Under the pieces are notes generated by a model. The model ran no database searches, was not told the DNA's origin, and saw only the letters and a list, made by a program, of their open reading frames with translations. The translations under genes were made by a program, and so were the position numbers. A DNA stretch of 7,350 nt from positions 1 to 7,350 of the forward strand of contig JAOUFP010000136.1 of assembly GCA_029858145.1 (NCBI GenBank), written 5' to 3'. Below, one piece after another: positions 1 to 6,045 of the stretch; the first letter of the stretch is position 1, and every line of letters starts with the position of its first letter. Source of the DNA: Nitrospirota bacterium. GTDB taxonomy: Bacteria > Nitrospirota > Thermodesulfovibrionia > Thermodesulfovibrionales > UBA6898.

Positions 1-10
1 GCGGTTCCCT

Positions 11-1348
11 TCAGGCGTTCTCAGCAGGCAAATGGATGGTGAACCTGGCACCGTGGGGAGTCAGATTAGTCACCTCGATCTTGCCTTCATGGGCGTCAAT
101 GATCCTTCTGCTTATCGCCAGTCCCATGCCGAGCCCGCCGGTCTTTGTCGTAATAAAGGGATTAAATACCCTCCCGATGATCTCCGGAGTAACGCCTGGA
201 CCACTGTCGTCAAAACTGATCACAACCCAAGGGGGAACATATTCGGTCCTGATCAGCAGTTCGCCGTCCGGATTGCACGCGTCCGCCGCATTTTTTATGA
301 GGTTCAGAAAAACCTGTTTCAGGGACAGGGCGTCAGCCTTCACCAGCGGGACCTGTGAGGACAGTTCGGTCCTTATGCTTACGGTGTTCAGCCCCCCCAT
401 CTCGGCCAGTCCGACCGTCTTTTCGATCACAGTGTTTATGGCGGTCGGCTCCAGTTCAACCTTTAACGGCTTCGTCAGATACTGAAAATTTACGAGGATA
501 CTGTCCAACCTGCTGATCTCCTCATAGATGATGTCGAGGTACGGCTGCACGCCCTGCCGCTCGAGATCTCCAATCCTGTTCCCGAGGAGCCTTAACGCTC
601 CCTTTATGGAAGTCAGGGGATTTCGTATTTCGTGCGAGATACCTGCCGCCATTTCATTCATGACCTCAAGCTTCATCCTTACCTGAGCAAGTATATCATA
701 TGCTGTGCGGTGCCTGAACACTCCGATGGCAAGCACCGATGAATAAAAAACGCTCCCAAGATGACCCAGGGGAGGTACAGGGACTTTCAGGACCCGGGCA
801 TGATCAGTAAAAGCTGTAAAGACCCCGATAACGCCGGCAAGCAGGATGTATAGCAAACGGCTTTTTTCGCTTCCGGACCTGGTCCTCCTGAAAGCGCCGA
901 GAAGCATAACTAAGCCGGTCAGGAACAGCGGGAACAACAGGACTAAATATAGGATGTCCCAGAAAGCAGAGTCGGCAAAGTACCTTACCCTTTGGTATGC
1001 AAGTGCCAGAAAGCCCGCGGATGCAAGAAGACATGAAAAAAAATAGGCGGGCGCAATCCATGCCGTGCTGCGCCGCCCGGGTTTTACCAGGGCGAAGACA
1101 AAATGGAACATGAGGACTGGTATCATCGCAGATCCGGCCAGCGAAAGGTAAAACCAGGATTGGTCCCCGGTAACGTACGCCAAGAACGTGCAGAAATTCC
1201 AGTACATGACGACAAGACAGATGGATAAAAAGACCATATAAAGAAGGCTCCGGGAAGTCCGGACAATGACCAGAACAACAAAGATGAAATTGATAAAGAT
1301 GGCCGCAATGGCGAGGGGAGGATCAAGGACGGAAAGCACTTCTTTCAT
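11..1348 (-). CDS. Membrane-bound sensor histidine kinase with N-terminal 7TM-type region
   Basis: A 445-residue two-component sensor kinase that should autophosphorylate on a histidine and pass the phosphate to a response regulator. Residues 1-212 hold about seven hydrophobic segments (near 9-29, 34-58, 64-88, 96-117, 129-152, 164-183 and 191-211), resembling the 7TM sensor region found on some histidine kinases (HisKA_7TM type). The HisKA dimerisation domain follows almost directly, with the H-box SHEIRNP and phospho-acceptor H239. The HATPase domain shows an N-box (N349 to D356, with N353), a G1 box (DDSGPG, 380-385), an F-box (NPFITTK, 396-402) and a G2 box (GLGMGL, 405-410). All catalytic boxes are intact. 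No PAS or GAF domain separates membrane region and kinase, so the signal is probably sensed in or near the membrane. The ATG is preceded in frame by a stop and only a weak RBS (GTGAG). The stop lies 10 bases from the window edge, so a partner regulator could follow outside. The ligand is unknown. Confidence 0.93.
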   Translation of the reverse strand: MKEVLSVLDPPLAIAAIFINFIFVVLVIVRTSRSLLYMVFLSICLVVMYWNFCTFLAYVTGDQSWFYLSLAGSAMIPVLMFHFVFALVKPGRRSTAWIAPAYFFSCLLASAGFLALAYQRVRYFADSAFWDILYLVLLFPLFLTGLVMLLGAFRRTRSGSEKSRLLYILLAGVIGVFTAFTDHARVLKVPVPPLGHLGSVFYSSVLAIGVFRHRTAYDILAQVRMKLEVMNEMAAGISHEIRNPLTSIKGALRLLGNRIGDLERQGVQPYLDIIYEEISRLDSILVNFQYLTKPLKVELEPTAINTVIEKTVGLAEMGGLNTVSIRTELSSQVPLVKADALSLKQVFLNLIKNAADACNPDGELLIRTEYVPPWVVISFDDSGPGVTPEIIGRVFNPFITTKTGGLGMGLAISRRIIDAHEGKIEVTNLTPHGARFTIHLPAENA

Positions 1349-1424
1349 GGATACTCACTTAACGAGAATTCTCTTCCCACGTGTATTCCATTCCCCGTCT
1401 GCGGTTCGGCACAAACCATGCTTT

Positions 1425-1453
1425 ATTATAGCCGCTAACCCAGGCGCCTGCAA
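1425..1453 (-). promoter_or_regulatory. Candidate sigma70-type promoter for the histidine kinase gene
   Basis: Read on the minus strand, a TTGCAG -35 box (1453-1448) and a perfect TATAAT -10 box (1430-1425) are separated by exactly 17 bases. The expected start near 1418 gives a leader of about 70 nt before the kinase ATG. A perfect 10-bp palindrome, CAGGCGCCTG (1441-1450), covers the inner half of the -35 box and part of the spacer, where a repressor or activator could bind. A second palindrome, GAGAATTCTC (1364-1373), lies in the leader close to the start codon. The boxes are seen directly; promoter function is inferred. Confidence 0.6.
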
Positions 1454-1833
1454 AGTTTTATATGCGTATGTTTACATTGGCACACATAAATCTTCTAACG
1501 CTTTCTCACCATCTCGCAGCTAATCAGAACCGAATAATTTTGAAAATATTTCCATTGCCGTTCCCTCTTTTCAGCTCTAGGTTCATCGCAAAAAATATTT
1601 CCTATTTCTCTTTGCAAAATTATGAATTAAAAAATATCAATAATTAGCAGTTAATATTATTAGAGCAAGAATAATGAAAACGTTGGAAACATCCATCTGC
1701 AACGTTGAAAATAATTTCTTACGAATTTTAGATATAAAGTTACAACTACTCCCCAAATCATTTCCTTCCAGTTAATAATCATTCATATTGTTCCTTGCCA
1801 TTCGTACTTCCCACCAGAAATCCGGACACATAC
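1454..1833. other. AT-rich non-coding stretch between kinase promoter and YHS gene
   Basis: No coding region of convincing composition is visible on either strand. The part from about 1530 to 1790 is strongly AT-rich, unlike the flanking genes. It carries AACGTTG (1679-1685) facing CAACGTT (1700-1706) across 14 bases; the right copy is itself the 8-bp palindrome CAACGTTG. Several weak -35/-10-like pairs for the plus strand can be drawn, for example TTGAAA at 1705-1710 with TAGATA 18 bases on, but base composition alone could produce them. The YHS gene promoter is probably here, but I cannot place it. Confidence 0.4.
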
Positions 1834-2031
1834 ATGGCAGTTGACAAGTTGCGTCTTCGTCAACCGACTGAGGGCGAGATCGCCAAGTCTGAGACGTGTT
1901 CTGTCAGCAATTTCGAATTTCATTCAGCAAAAGATACCCCGTTTATCGATTACAAAGGGAAGAACTATTACTTCTGCTGCATCCCCTGCGTCGATGATTT
2001 CAAGAAGGATCCCGACGAATACTCAAGATAG
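1834..2031 (+). CDS. Small YHS-domain protein (putative metal-binding)
   Basis: A 65-residue soluble protein that is almost entirely one YHS domain. The family signature is visible: an N-terminal cysteine in ETCSVSN, a central tyrosine-glycine-lysine turn (YKGKNYYFCC), the FCCxxC cysteine cluster, and the closing FKKDPDEY, matching the usual GKxYYFCCxxCxxxFxxxPExY pattern. YHS domains occur alone or attached to copper and other heavy-metal transport proteins and are thought to bind metal through these cysteines; the metal here is unknown. The usual CPVSG entry is CSVSN here, losing the Pro and Gly. I chose the ATG at 1834, which leaves a compact domain. An in-frame TTG at 1795 would add 13 unremarkable residues. 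Neither start has a clear Shine-Dalgarno sequence, so the start is uncertain and translation may be weak or leader-poor. No metal transporter or sensor gene lies next to it in the window. Confidence 0.75.
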   Translation: MAVDKLRLRQPTEGEIAKSETCSVSNFEFHSAKDTPFIDYKGKNYYFCCIPCVDDFKKDPDEYSR

Positions 2032-2065
2032 GCTCATGGGTATCAGAACGGATGTAAGCAGAGAT

Positions 2066-2085
2066 AACGGCATTCGTTCTTTTTT
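2066..2085 (+). terminator. Weak candidate intrinsic terminator after the YHS gene
   Basis: AACG (2066-2069) and CGTT (2075-2078) can form a short stem with a 5-base loop, followed by C and a run of six T (2080-2085). A competing 6-bp pair, AGAACG (2045-2050) with CGTTCT (2075-2080), would give a longer loop ending at the same T-run. The position, 35-55 bases after the YHS stop, is right, but the stem is weak. Confidence 0.35.
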
Positions 2086-2365
2086 ACTTTGGCACGTCAC
2101 GTGTTTATCTCGGAGCTTTCAACTAGTTGGAAATCAATAGTCAAGGAAAGTTGAGAGCGCTGCGGAGTAAGGAACTGAAGCTCTGACTTCTTTCATTCTT
2201 ATTTATTGCCATCAGAAACATGCTTGTTCCCACAATTTGCCTCGGGTGTTTGTTACAAAAGGTTCTCCGCATCTACCAAAAACAATGAATGTTGCAAGTT
2301 CCTGTGAGTACTTAAGAATGCGCGGACGATGTCTGTAGAGTCAAGTAGCGGCAACTGAAGATTAT
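2086..2365. other. Non-coding stretch between YHS gene and 6S-like RNA
   Basis: About 280 bases without a supportable gene. It contains the near-palindrome CACGTCACGTG (2093-2103) and an imperfect inverted repeat, GCTTTCAACT (2115-2124) against AGTTGAGAGC (2149-2158), 9 of 10 matching, around the palindrome AACTAGTT (2121-2128). A 56-codon open stretch (2171-2338, plus) has no usable start codon near its beginning and no recognisable family. The stretch could hold decayed gene sequence, but I cannot show it. Confidence 0.4.
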
Positions 2366-2538
2366 AAAAAACCCTGGATTTAGTGCAACCATGACCTTTT
2401 TATAAGTGGGTGCCTCGTTGGATGCTTCAGGCTTCCTTCTCACTGCTGAAGGCCTGCTCACCACAGCCAAACCTGGCTCCCTTTGCTATAAATCCAGTTC
2501 TCTAGTTACCCTAAACCAGGGTTATCTCTTCTTTCCTT
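2366..2538 (-). ncRNA. ssrS: 6S RNA (regulator of RNA polymerase sigma70 holoenzyme), predicted
   Basis: The minus strand encodes a roughly 173-nt RNA that folds back on itself along its whole length. The closing stem pairs AACCCTGGTTTAG (2523-2511) with CTAAATCCAGGGTT (2383-2370), needing one bulge, and runs straight into TTTTTT (2371-2366), a Rho-independent end. Inside, GGGAGCC pairs with GGCACCC around one A-A mismatch, and a TTTATAG/CTTATAAA helix lies below it. A large central bubble follows (5' side around GGTTTGGCTGT, 3' side around CCAACGA). The apical arm pairs CAGGC with GCCTG and CTTC with GAAG. Length, closing stem, asymmetric bubble and the sequence marks GGTGAGCAGGC, GAGAAGGAAGCCTGAAGC and GGCACCCAC fit the 6S RNA family. 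6S RNA mimics an open promoter, binds the housekeeping holoenzyme in stationary phase and templates short product RNAs. The start (about A2538) is set from the promoter and the end from the T-run. A covariance-model search would settle it. The main alternative is an unrelated structured small RNA. Confidence 0.78.
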
Positions 2539-2544
2539 AACCCC

Positions 2545-2573
2545 AGACTATCACCCTTTACGCCGGCTGTCAA
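2545..2573 (-). promoter_or_regulatory. Promoter of the 6S-like RNA
   Basis: On the minus strand a perfect TTGACA -35 box (2573-2568) is followed after exactly 17 bases by TAGTCT (2550-2545) as the -10 box. The -10 is only 3 of 6 to consensus, but the geometry places the start near 2538, just before the closing stem of the RNA. The -35 lies 57 bases beyond the stop of the upstream Host_attach gene, so the RNA has its own promoter and need not depend on readthrough. Confidence 0.62.
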
Positions 2574-2630
2574 GAGGGGTGCCACGAATTTTTTTCCGCT
2601 TTTTGAACTCGCCTTTCATTTGATGAAAAT

Positions 2631-3071
2631 TTATTCAAAATGTTTAAGTATTGCCGATTTTTTTGTATTTGTTAAATTTGAATTAATATTTTTGTCCATC
2701 CTCGACCTTATATCAGGATCTAGGTTTTCAATGACAAGGCTGTTCATTTTGTTGGCAGCCGCAAACCACCATTTTTTTATCTTTTCTCTCTCAATTATCG
2801 CAGCAATATCTCTTGCGATCAGTTTCGCTGCCTTTTTTTCTGATTCCAGCTCAATATTGTGAGGTTCACCGTAGCCCTTTGCAGCTCCGCTCTTTCCTCC
2901 GCCCATGCCGAACCGTCCTGCCTCGTCACTGAGCTTTTCGCCCAACCTTCCGTGTCCCTCGACGGAATCGTAACTTTCGACAAGGTTTATTTTGGGGCTT
3001 CCCGGAGAGTCGGTTGATAGCTTGTAAGCTCTGAAGTGTCCCAAATCAACAGCGATAATTAATTTGTCCAT
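2631..3071 (-). CDS. Host_attach-family protein (release-factor-like fold, baeRF-related)
   Basis: A 146-residue soluble protein without signal peptide or membrane segment. It has the family layout: an N-terminal beta strand with an acidic residue (IIAVDLGHFRAYKL), a middle segment rich in Gly and basic residues (DEAGRFGMGGGKSGAAKG, about 50-67), an alanine-rich helix ending in KKAAKLIARDIAAII, a strand with WWFAAANKMNSLV (about 101-113), and a C-terminal NTKKSAILKHF segment like the family's closing 'kDLT...el..hf' region. The family name comes from a protein linked to attachment to host cells. Structural comparison groups it with archaeo-eukaryotic release factor-like proteins, and the biochemical role is unresolved, so the name should not be read as evidence of host interaction here. 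The start is well supported: AAGGAGG (3078-3084 on the plus strand, complement) sits 6 bases before the ATG. It has its own promoter and lies directly upstream of the 6S-like RNA. Confidence 0.8.
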   Translation of the reverse strand: MDKLIIAVDLGHFRAYKLSTDSPGSPKINLVESYDSVEGHGRLGEKLSDEAGRFGMGGGKSGAAKGYGEPHNIELESEKKAAKLIARDIAAIIEREKIKKWWFAAANKMNSLVIENLDPDIRSRMDKNINSNLTNTKKSAILKHFE

Positions 3072-3093
3072 AACATTCCTCCTTATACCGAAA

Positions 3094-3122
3094 ATTATAT
3101 CAGGATTTTCTGGTTTATTGAA
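3094..3122 (-). promoter_or_regulatory. Extended -10 promoter of the Host_attach-family gene
   Basis: On the minus strand a perfect TATAAT (3099-3094) is directly preceded by TGA (3102-3100), giving the TGnTATAAT extended -10 element. A 17-base spacer leads back to TTCAAT (3122-3117), a weak -35, as is usual for extended -10 promoters. The start would be near 3087, giving a leader of only about 16 nt with the RBS at its 5' end. Confidence 0.65.
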
Positions 3123-3240
3123 TTATGATTTTGCTTTCGGGGTATATCCGGCACGACAGATAAATTAGAAAAGCGATTGCCTTATTAATGCACAATGAAT
3201 TCCTTCCTAACTAACGACTTACTCACGCCCACTGCTATCC

Positions 3241-3375
3241 GTCACTCCCGATTGTACGGAGTCCCTACGAAGAAAGATTTTCGCCCAGGTCCGTACTCAG
3301 GCGGAGACGCCGGGGTGAACGAGACGCCTGAGGAGACCGGACCCTTCAAAAATGCCGGGGGCAAGCCGGAATGAC
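3241..3375. repeat. 135-bp imperfect palindromic repeat (MITE-like or REP-like)
   Basis: The element begins GTCACTCC and ends GGAATGAC, imperfect terminal inverted repeats (about 11 of the outer 14 bases match). Inside lies a stronger nested inverted repeat: GGTCCG (3288-3293) with CGGACC (3338-3343), and CTCAGGCG (3296-3303) with CGCCTGAG (3325-3332), both exact. The core can also fold as GGCG-GAGA-CGCC (3300-3311). The ends resemble the GTCATTCC/GGAATGAC termini that I recall from dispersed repeats in several environmental Gram-negative genomes. There is no transposase, and open frames through it are incidental. It lies between the divergent promoters of the Host_attach gene and mutS2, so its hairpin could also affect local topology. 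Confidence 0.6.
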
Positions 3376-3464
3376 AAAACAGGACGTTACTATTGCATCT
3401 ATCGATAAATCGGCGCGAACGATCTGCATACCGCACTATTGATAAAGACATGCACACAAAAACC

Positions 3465-3493
3465 TTGTAAGCGCAGAGCAGGTGGGTTAAAAT
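3465..3493 (+). promoter_or_regulatory. Candidate promoter for the mutS2-oxidoreductase operon
   Basis: TTGTAA (3465-3470, 4 of 6 to the -35 consensus) and TAAAAT (3488-3493, 5 of 6 to the -10 consensus) are separated by exactly 17 bases. The start would be near 3500, leaving a leader of about 137 nt before mutS2. It is the best-spaced pair I found in the gap. No long hairpin is evident in the leader. Confidence 0.5.
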
Positions 3494-3617
3494 CTGTTCC
3501 GTATAGAGAGAAATTGTTAGAATATCAGGAAAGTCTTTAACCGCATTCGTTGCAGGCGGAAAAAGATTGACGCCAATATTAAACAGCTAGAATTCAAAAA
3601 GCACAACCGAAAGCTTT

Positions 3618-3623
3618 GGAGGG
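3618..3623 (+). promoter_or_regulatory. Ribosome binding site that decides the mutS2 start
   Basis: GGAGGG is the only strong anti-16S match before mutS2. It lies 13 bases before the ATG at 3637, longer than the usual 5-9. An in-frame TTG at 3616 overlaps this site and would place it inside the coding region, so that earlier start is unlikely. The ATG start gives an N-terminus that lines up with typical MutS2 proteins. Confidence 0.65.
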
Positions 3624-3636
3624 AAATAAATCTCGC

Positions 3637-6006
3637 ATGATAACCGACAACAGTCTGTTCCTTTTGGAATTTCATAAACTTCTCAGAATAATATCCGCGT
3701 ATGCACACAGCGAAGGCTCTAAAGAAGCTGTACTGAATATCCGTCCGTTCCGGAACAAGGATGAGATCGAGAAACGGTTCGGCCGGATACAGGAGATTCG
3801 CAGAATATCCCAGGAGGGAAACCCGCTGAAACTTTCGGCGTTTTCGGATGTTTCAGATCTTATCAAAAGGGCAAGTCCTGAAGGTGCAGTCCTCGAGGCG
3901 GTTGAGCTTTCAGCGTTTATTCCCTTGTTGAGCATCGCCTCCGAAATATCAGACCAGATTATGGAGAACCCGGAACTTCCTTTCTTAAGGGATCTTGCAG
4001 GCACGCTTACGGGGCATCCCGATTTTCTGAAGCAGCTGAGAAAATCGATCGATGCCGAGGGGAATATCCTGGACACCGCTTCATCTTTGCTGGCGGCGCT
4101 GAGAAGACAAAAAAGGGGGCTCGAAAACGGGATTCAGAAGAGACTTGAGGAAATGATGCGCGACAGCAAGGTGGCTATTTTCCTCCAGGATGATTTTGTT
4201 ACCAAGAGAGCAGGCAGATGGGTCATACCTGTCAGGATGGATTCCAAGGGGCAGGTGCCGGGCGTGGTGCACGATGTCTCCAAATCAGGTGAGACAGCGT
4301 TTGTCGAACCCCTCGGCATATTACATCTGTCCAATGAACTCGAAAATGTCATTGCAGAGGAAAGGGCTGAAGAGATACGCATCCTGCGCAGTCTCTCGAC
4401 GCAGATCAGGGAGAAGGCTGAAGGGATTAGTGAAGAATATGGGATTATTGTGCGTCTTGACCTTCTTCATTGCATTGCCAGATTTGCTGACCTTATGCGT
4501 ATGCAGGTCCCGGAGATCAGGGAAGCCGGGAAGATTCATCTGGTGCAGGGAAGGCATCCTCTCCTGTCTCAGGCGCTCCTGAAAGGCGGTTCGGATCAAA
4601 AAGTTGTTCCTCTTGATGTAATGCTGGGCGAAGAGAATTCCGTAATGGTCATCACGGGTTCGAACGCCGGCGGGAAGACTATCGCGATAAAGACCATAGG
4701 TCTGCTGTCAGTCATGGCCCTTGCGGGGATGCCTGTTCCCGCGGATTCTTCATCGGTTTTTCCTCTCATCAGGAAACTCCTCATCGATATCGGAGATGAG
4801 CAGTCTATAGAAAACAGTCTTTCGACCTTTTCCGCGCATGTCTCCAACATTTCTGAAATCATAAGGAATGCCGATGAAGAGACGCTGGTCCTTATTGACG
4901 AACTTGGCACCGGCACCGATCCCGATGAAGGGGCGGCGTTGTCCTGTGCTGTTCTGCAAGAGGTGCGGAAGAGCGGCGCGCTCGCCTTTGCCACAACGCA
5001 CCTCACCCAGATAAAAGGTTTTGTGCACAGGACCGCGGGCATGGTGAACGCGTCGATGGAATTTGATCAGAAGTCATTGACCCCGTTATACAGGCTGAGG
5101 ATAGGCGAGCCTGGCCAGTCGCATGCCCTCGACATAGCGAAGAAATACGGACTGCCTGACCATGTGATCGATGCCGCACGGGAGCTGCTCGGCGGGATAA
5201 GCGTTGAGTTTGATAATCTGATTGCTGATCTCAACGAAAAGCGGCTGCGTTATGAGACGAGCCTCGATGTGCTGGGCAGGAAGCAGTCTTTGATAGAGGA
5301 AAAAGAGAGAGAGCTTGACGAAAAGATGACAATGGCGCGCGCGAAGGAAAGCGAAATCCTTGAGGGCGCATTCAGGGAAGCTTCTGATATCGTCTTGAAC
5401 ATAAAAAGACAGATGCATTTCCGTCTCGAAGAGATGAAGAAGATGGATAAGGAGAAAATCCGTGAAACAATAAAACAGGCCGAAAGGACTCAGAAGCTTT
5501 TAATTGAAGAACGCAGGAAATATGAAAGAGACCAGGGGACAGCTCCAAAGCTGGGAGAGATTTCAAAGGGAGATGTTCTCTTTGTAAAGTCTCTCGGCTA
5601 TGACGCGACAGTCGTGGAGGTTTTGCCCAGGCATGACCGGTTGAGGGTCAGGGCGGGCAATATGGAGATCGAAGTTTCGGTTTCCGACACCGCCGGAAAG
5701 AAAGGGGCGGGTTTTGTTTCCGCTAAGACGGACCTGGTGAGGACCGGTACTTCGGATGCAGAAGTTAAATCAAGAATAAAACTCATAGGCTTGCGTGTTG
5801 ATGAAGCTATCGCAGAACTGGAGCCGTTTCTGAATCACGCGGCCCTGGCCGGCCTGCGCGAAGTTGCCATTATTCATGGAATAGGCAAAGGTCTGCTGTC
5901 ACGCGCGGTGAGAGAACATCTCGAAGGGCACCCGCTGGTAAAAAGTTACAGGAGGGGTGAACAGTCTGAAGGCGGTGCCGGGGTTACCGTAGTAACGCTT
6001 ATCTGA
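3637..6006 (+). CDS. mutS2: MutS2 family ATPase/endonuclease with C-terminal Smr domain
   Basis: A 789-residue MutS2, a normal length for the family. It opens with the MutS2-type LEFHKLL segment. The lever/clamp region holds the family block around VRMDSKGQVPG and SGETAFVEP (about 194-225). The ABC-type ATPase follows: Walker A GSNAGGKT (341-348, K347), Walker B VLIDELGTGTDPDEG with D421 and E422, and the switch ATTH (452-455). A long charged coiled coil spans about 520-635, then a small beta-rich KOW-like segment (about 639-685), then the Smr domain (about 712-787) with the HGIGKG loop at H747. Like other MutS2, it lacks the N-terminal mismatch-recognition domain of MutS. The family has been reported to suppress recombination through branched-DNA cleavage and, in Bacillus subtilis, to act on collided ribosomes. 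Which applies here cannot be read from sequence. The Smr entry motif is IKLIG (714-718) rather than LDLR/H-G, so nuclease activity is uncertain. It is the first gene of a probable two-gene operon. Confidence 0.96.
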   Translation: MITDNSLFLLEFHKLLRIISAYAHSEGSKEAVLNIRPFRNKDEIEKRFGRIQEIRRISQEGNPLKLSAFSDVSDLIKRASPEGAVLEAVELSAFIPLLSIASEISDQIMENPELPFLRDLAGTLTGHPDFLKQLRKSIDAEGNILDTASSLLAALRRQKRGLENGIQKRLEEMMRDSKVAIFLQDDFVTKRAGRWVIPVRMDSKGQVPGVVHDVSKSGETAFVEPLGILHLSNELENVIAEERAEEIRILRSLSTQIREKAEGISEEYGIIVRLDLLHCIARFADLMRMQVPEIREAGKIHLVQGRHPLLSQALLKGGSDQKVVPLDVMLGEENSVMVITGSNAGGKTIAIKTIGLLSVMALAGMPVPADSSSVFPLIRKLLIDIGDEQSIENSLSTFSAHVSNISEIIRNADEETLVLIDELGTGTDPDEGAALSCAVLQEVRKSGALAFATTHLTQIKGFVHRTAGMVNASMEFDQKSLTPLYRLRIGEPGQSHALDIAKKYGLPDHVIDAARELLGGISVEFDNLIADLNEKRLRYETSLDVLGRKQSLIEEKERELDEKMTMARAKESEILEGAFREASDIVLNIKRQMHFRLEEMKKMDKEKIRETIKQAERTQKLLIEERRKYERDQGTAPKLGEISKGDVLFVKSLGYDATVVEVLPRHDRLRVRAGNMEIEVSVSDTAGKKGAGFVSAKTDLVRTGTSDAEVKSRIKLIGLRVDEAIAELEPFLNHAALAGLREVAIIHGIGKGLLSRAVREHLEGHPLVKSYRRGEQSEGGAGVTVVTLI

Positions 6007-6045
6007 TAAAATGGGACATTCATCATTCTCTGAGGAAATGGCTCT

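Noticed and set aside
1454..1647. Short plus-strand open frames before the YHS gene
   Set aside because: They have low-complexity AT-rich composition, no RBS and no recognisable domain.
2093..2158. CACGTCACGTG near-palindrome and the GCTTTCAACT/AGTTGAGAGC inverted repeat, considered as a second small RNA or an attachment site
   Set aside because: Arms are short, there is no adjoining promoter or T-run, and no integrase or direct repeat pair is present.
2171..2338. 56-codon open stretch on the plus strand with several Cys and His residues
   Set aside because: It has no start codon near its beginning, no RBS and no family signature; such a length is expected by chance in 280 non-coding bases. 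It could be a gene remnant, but this cannot be supported.
2614..2628. Hairpin TTTCAT-TTG-ATGAAA just after the Host_attach stop, considered as its terminator
   Set aside because: The stem is AT-rich and weak, and no T-run follows on the minus strand.
2620..2862. Plus-strand open frame with hydrophobic residues opposite the Host_attach gene
   Set aside because: It is the antisense shadow of a gene with a strong RBS, promoter and family motifs on the other strand.
3242..3457. Open frame on the minus strand covering the palindromic repeat
   Set aside because: It runs through both arms of the inverted repeat and has no protein-like pattern; the repeat explains it.
3616..3636. Upstream TTG start for mutS2
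   Set aside because: The TTG overlaps the only good Shine-Dalgarno sequence and adds seven residues not expected before the family's N-terminus.
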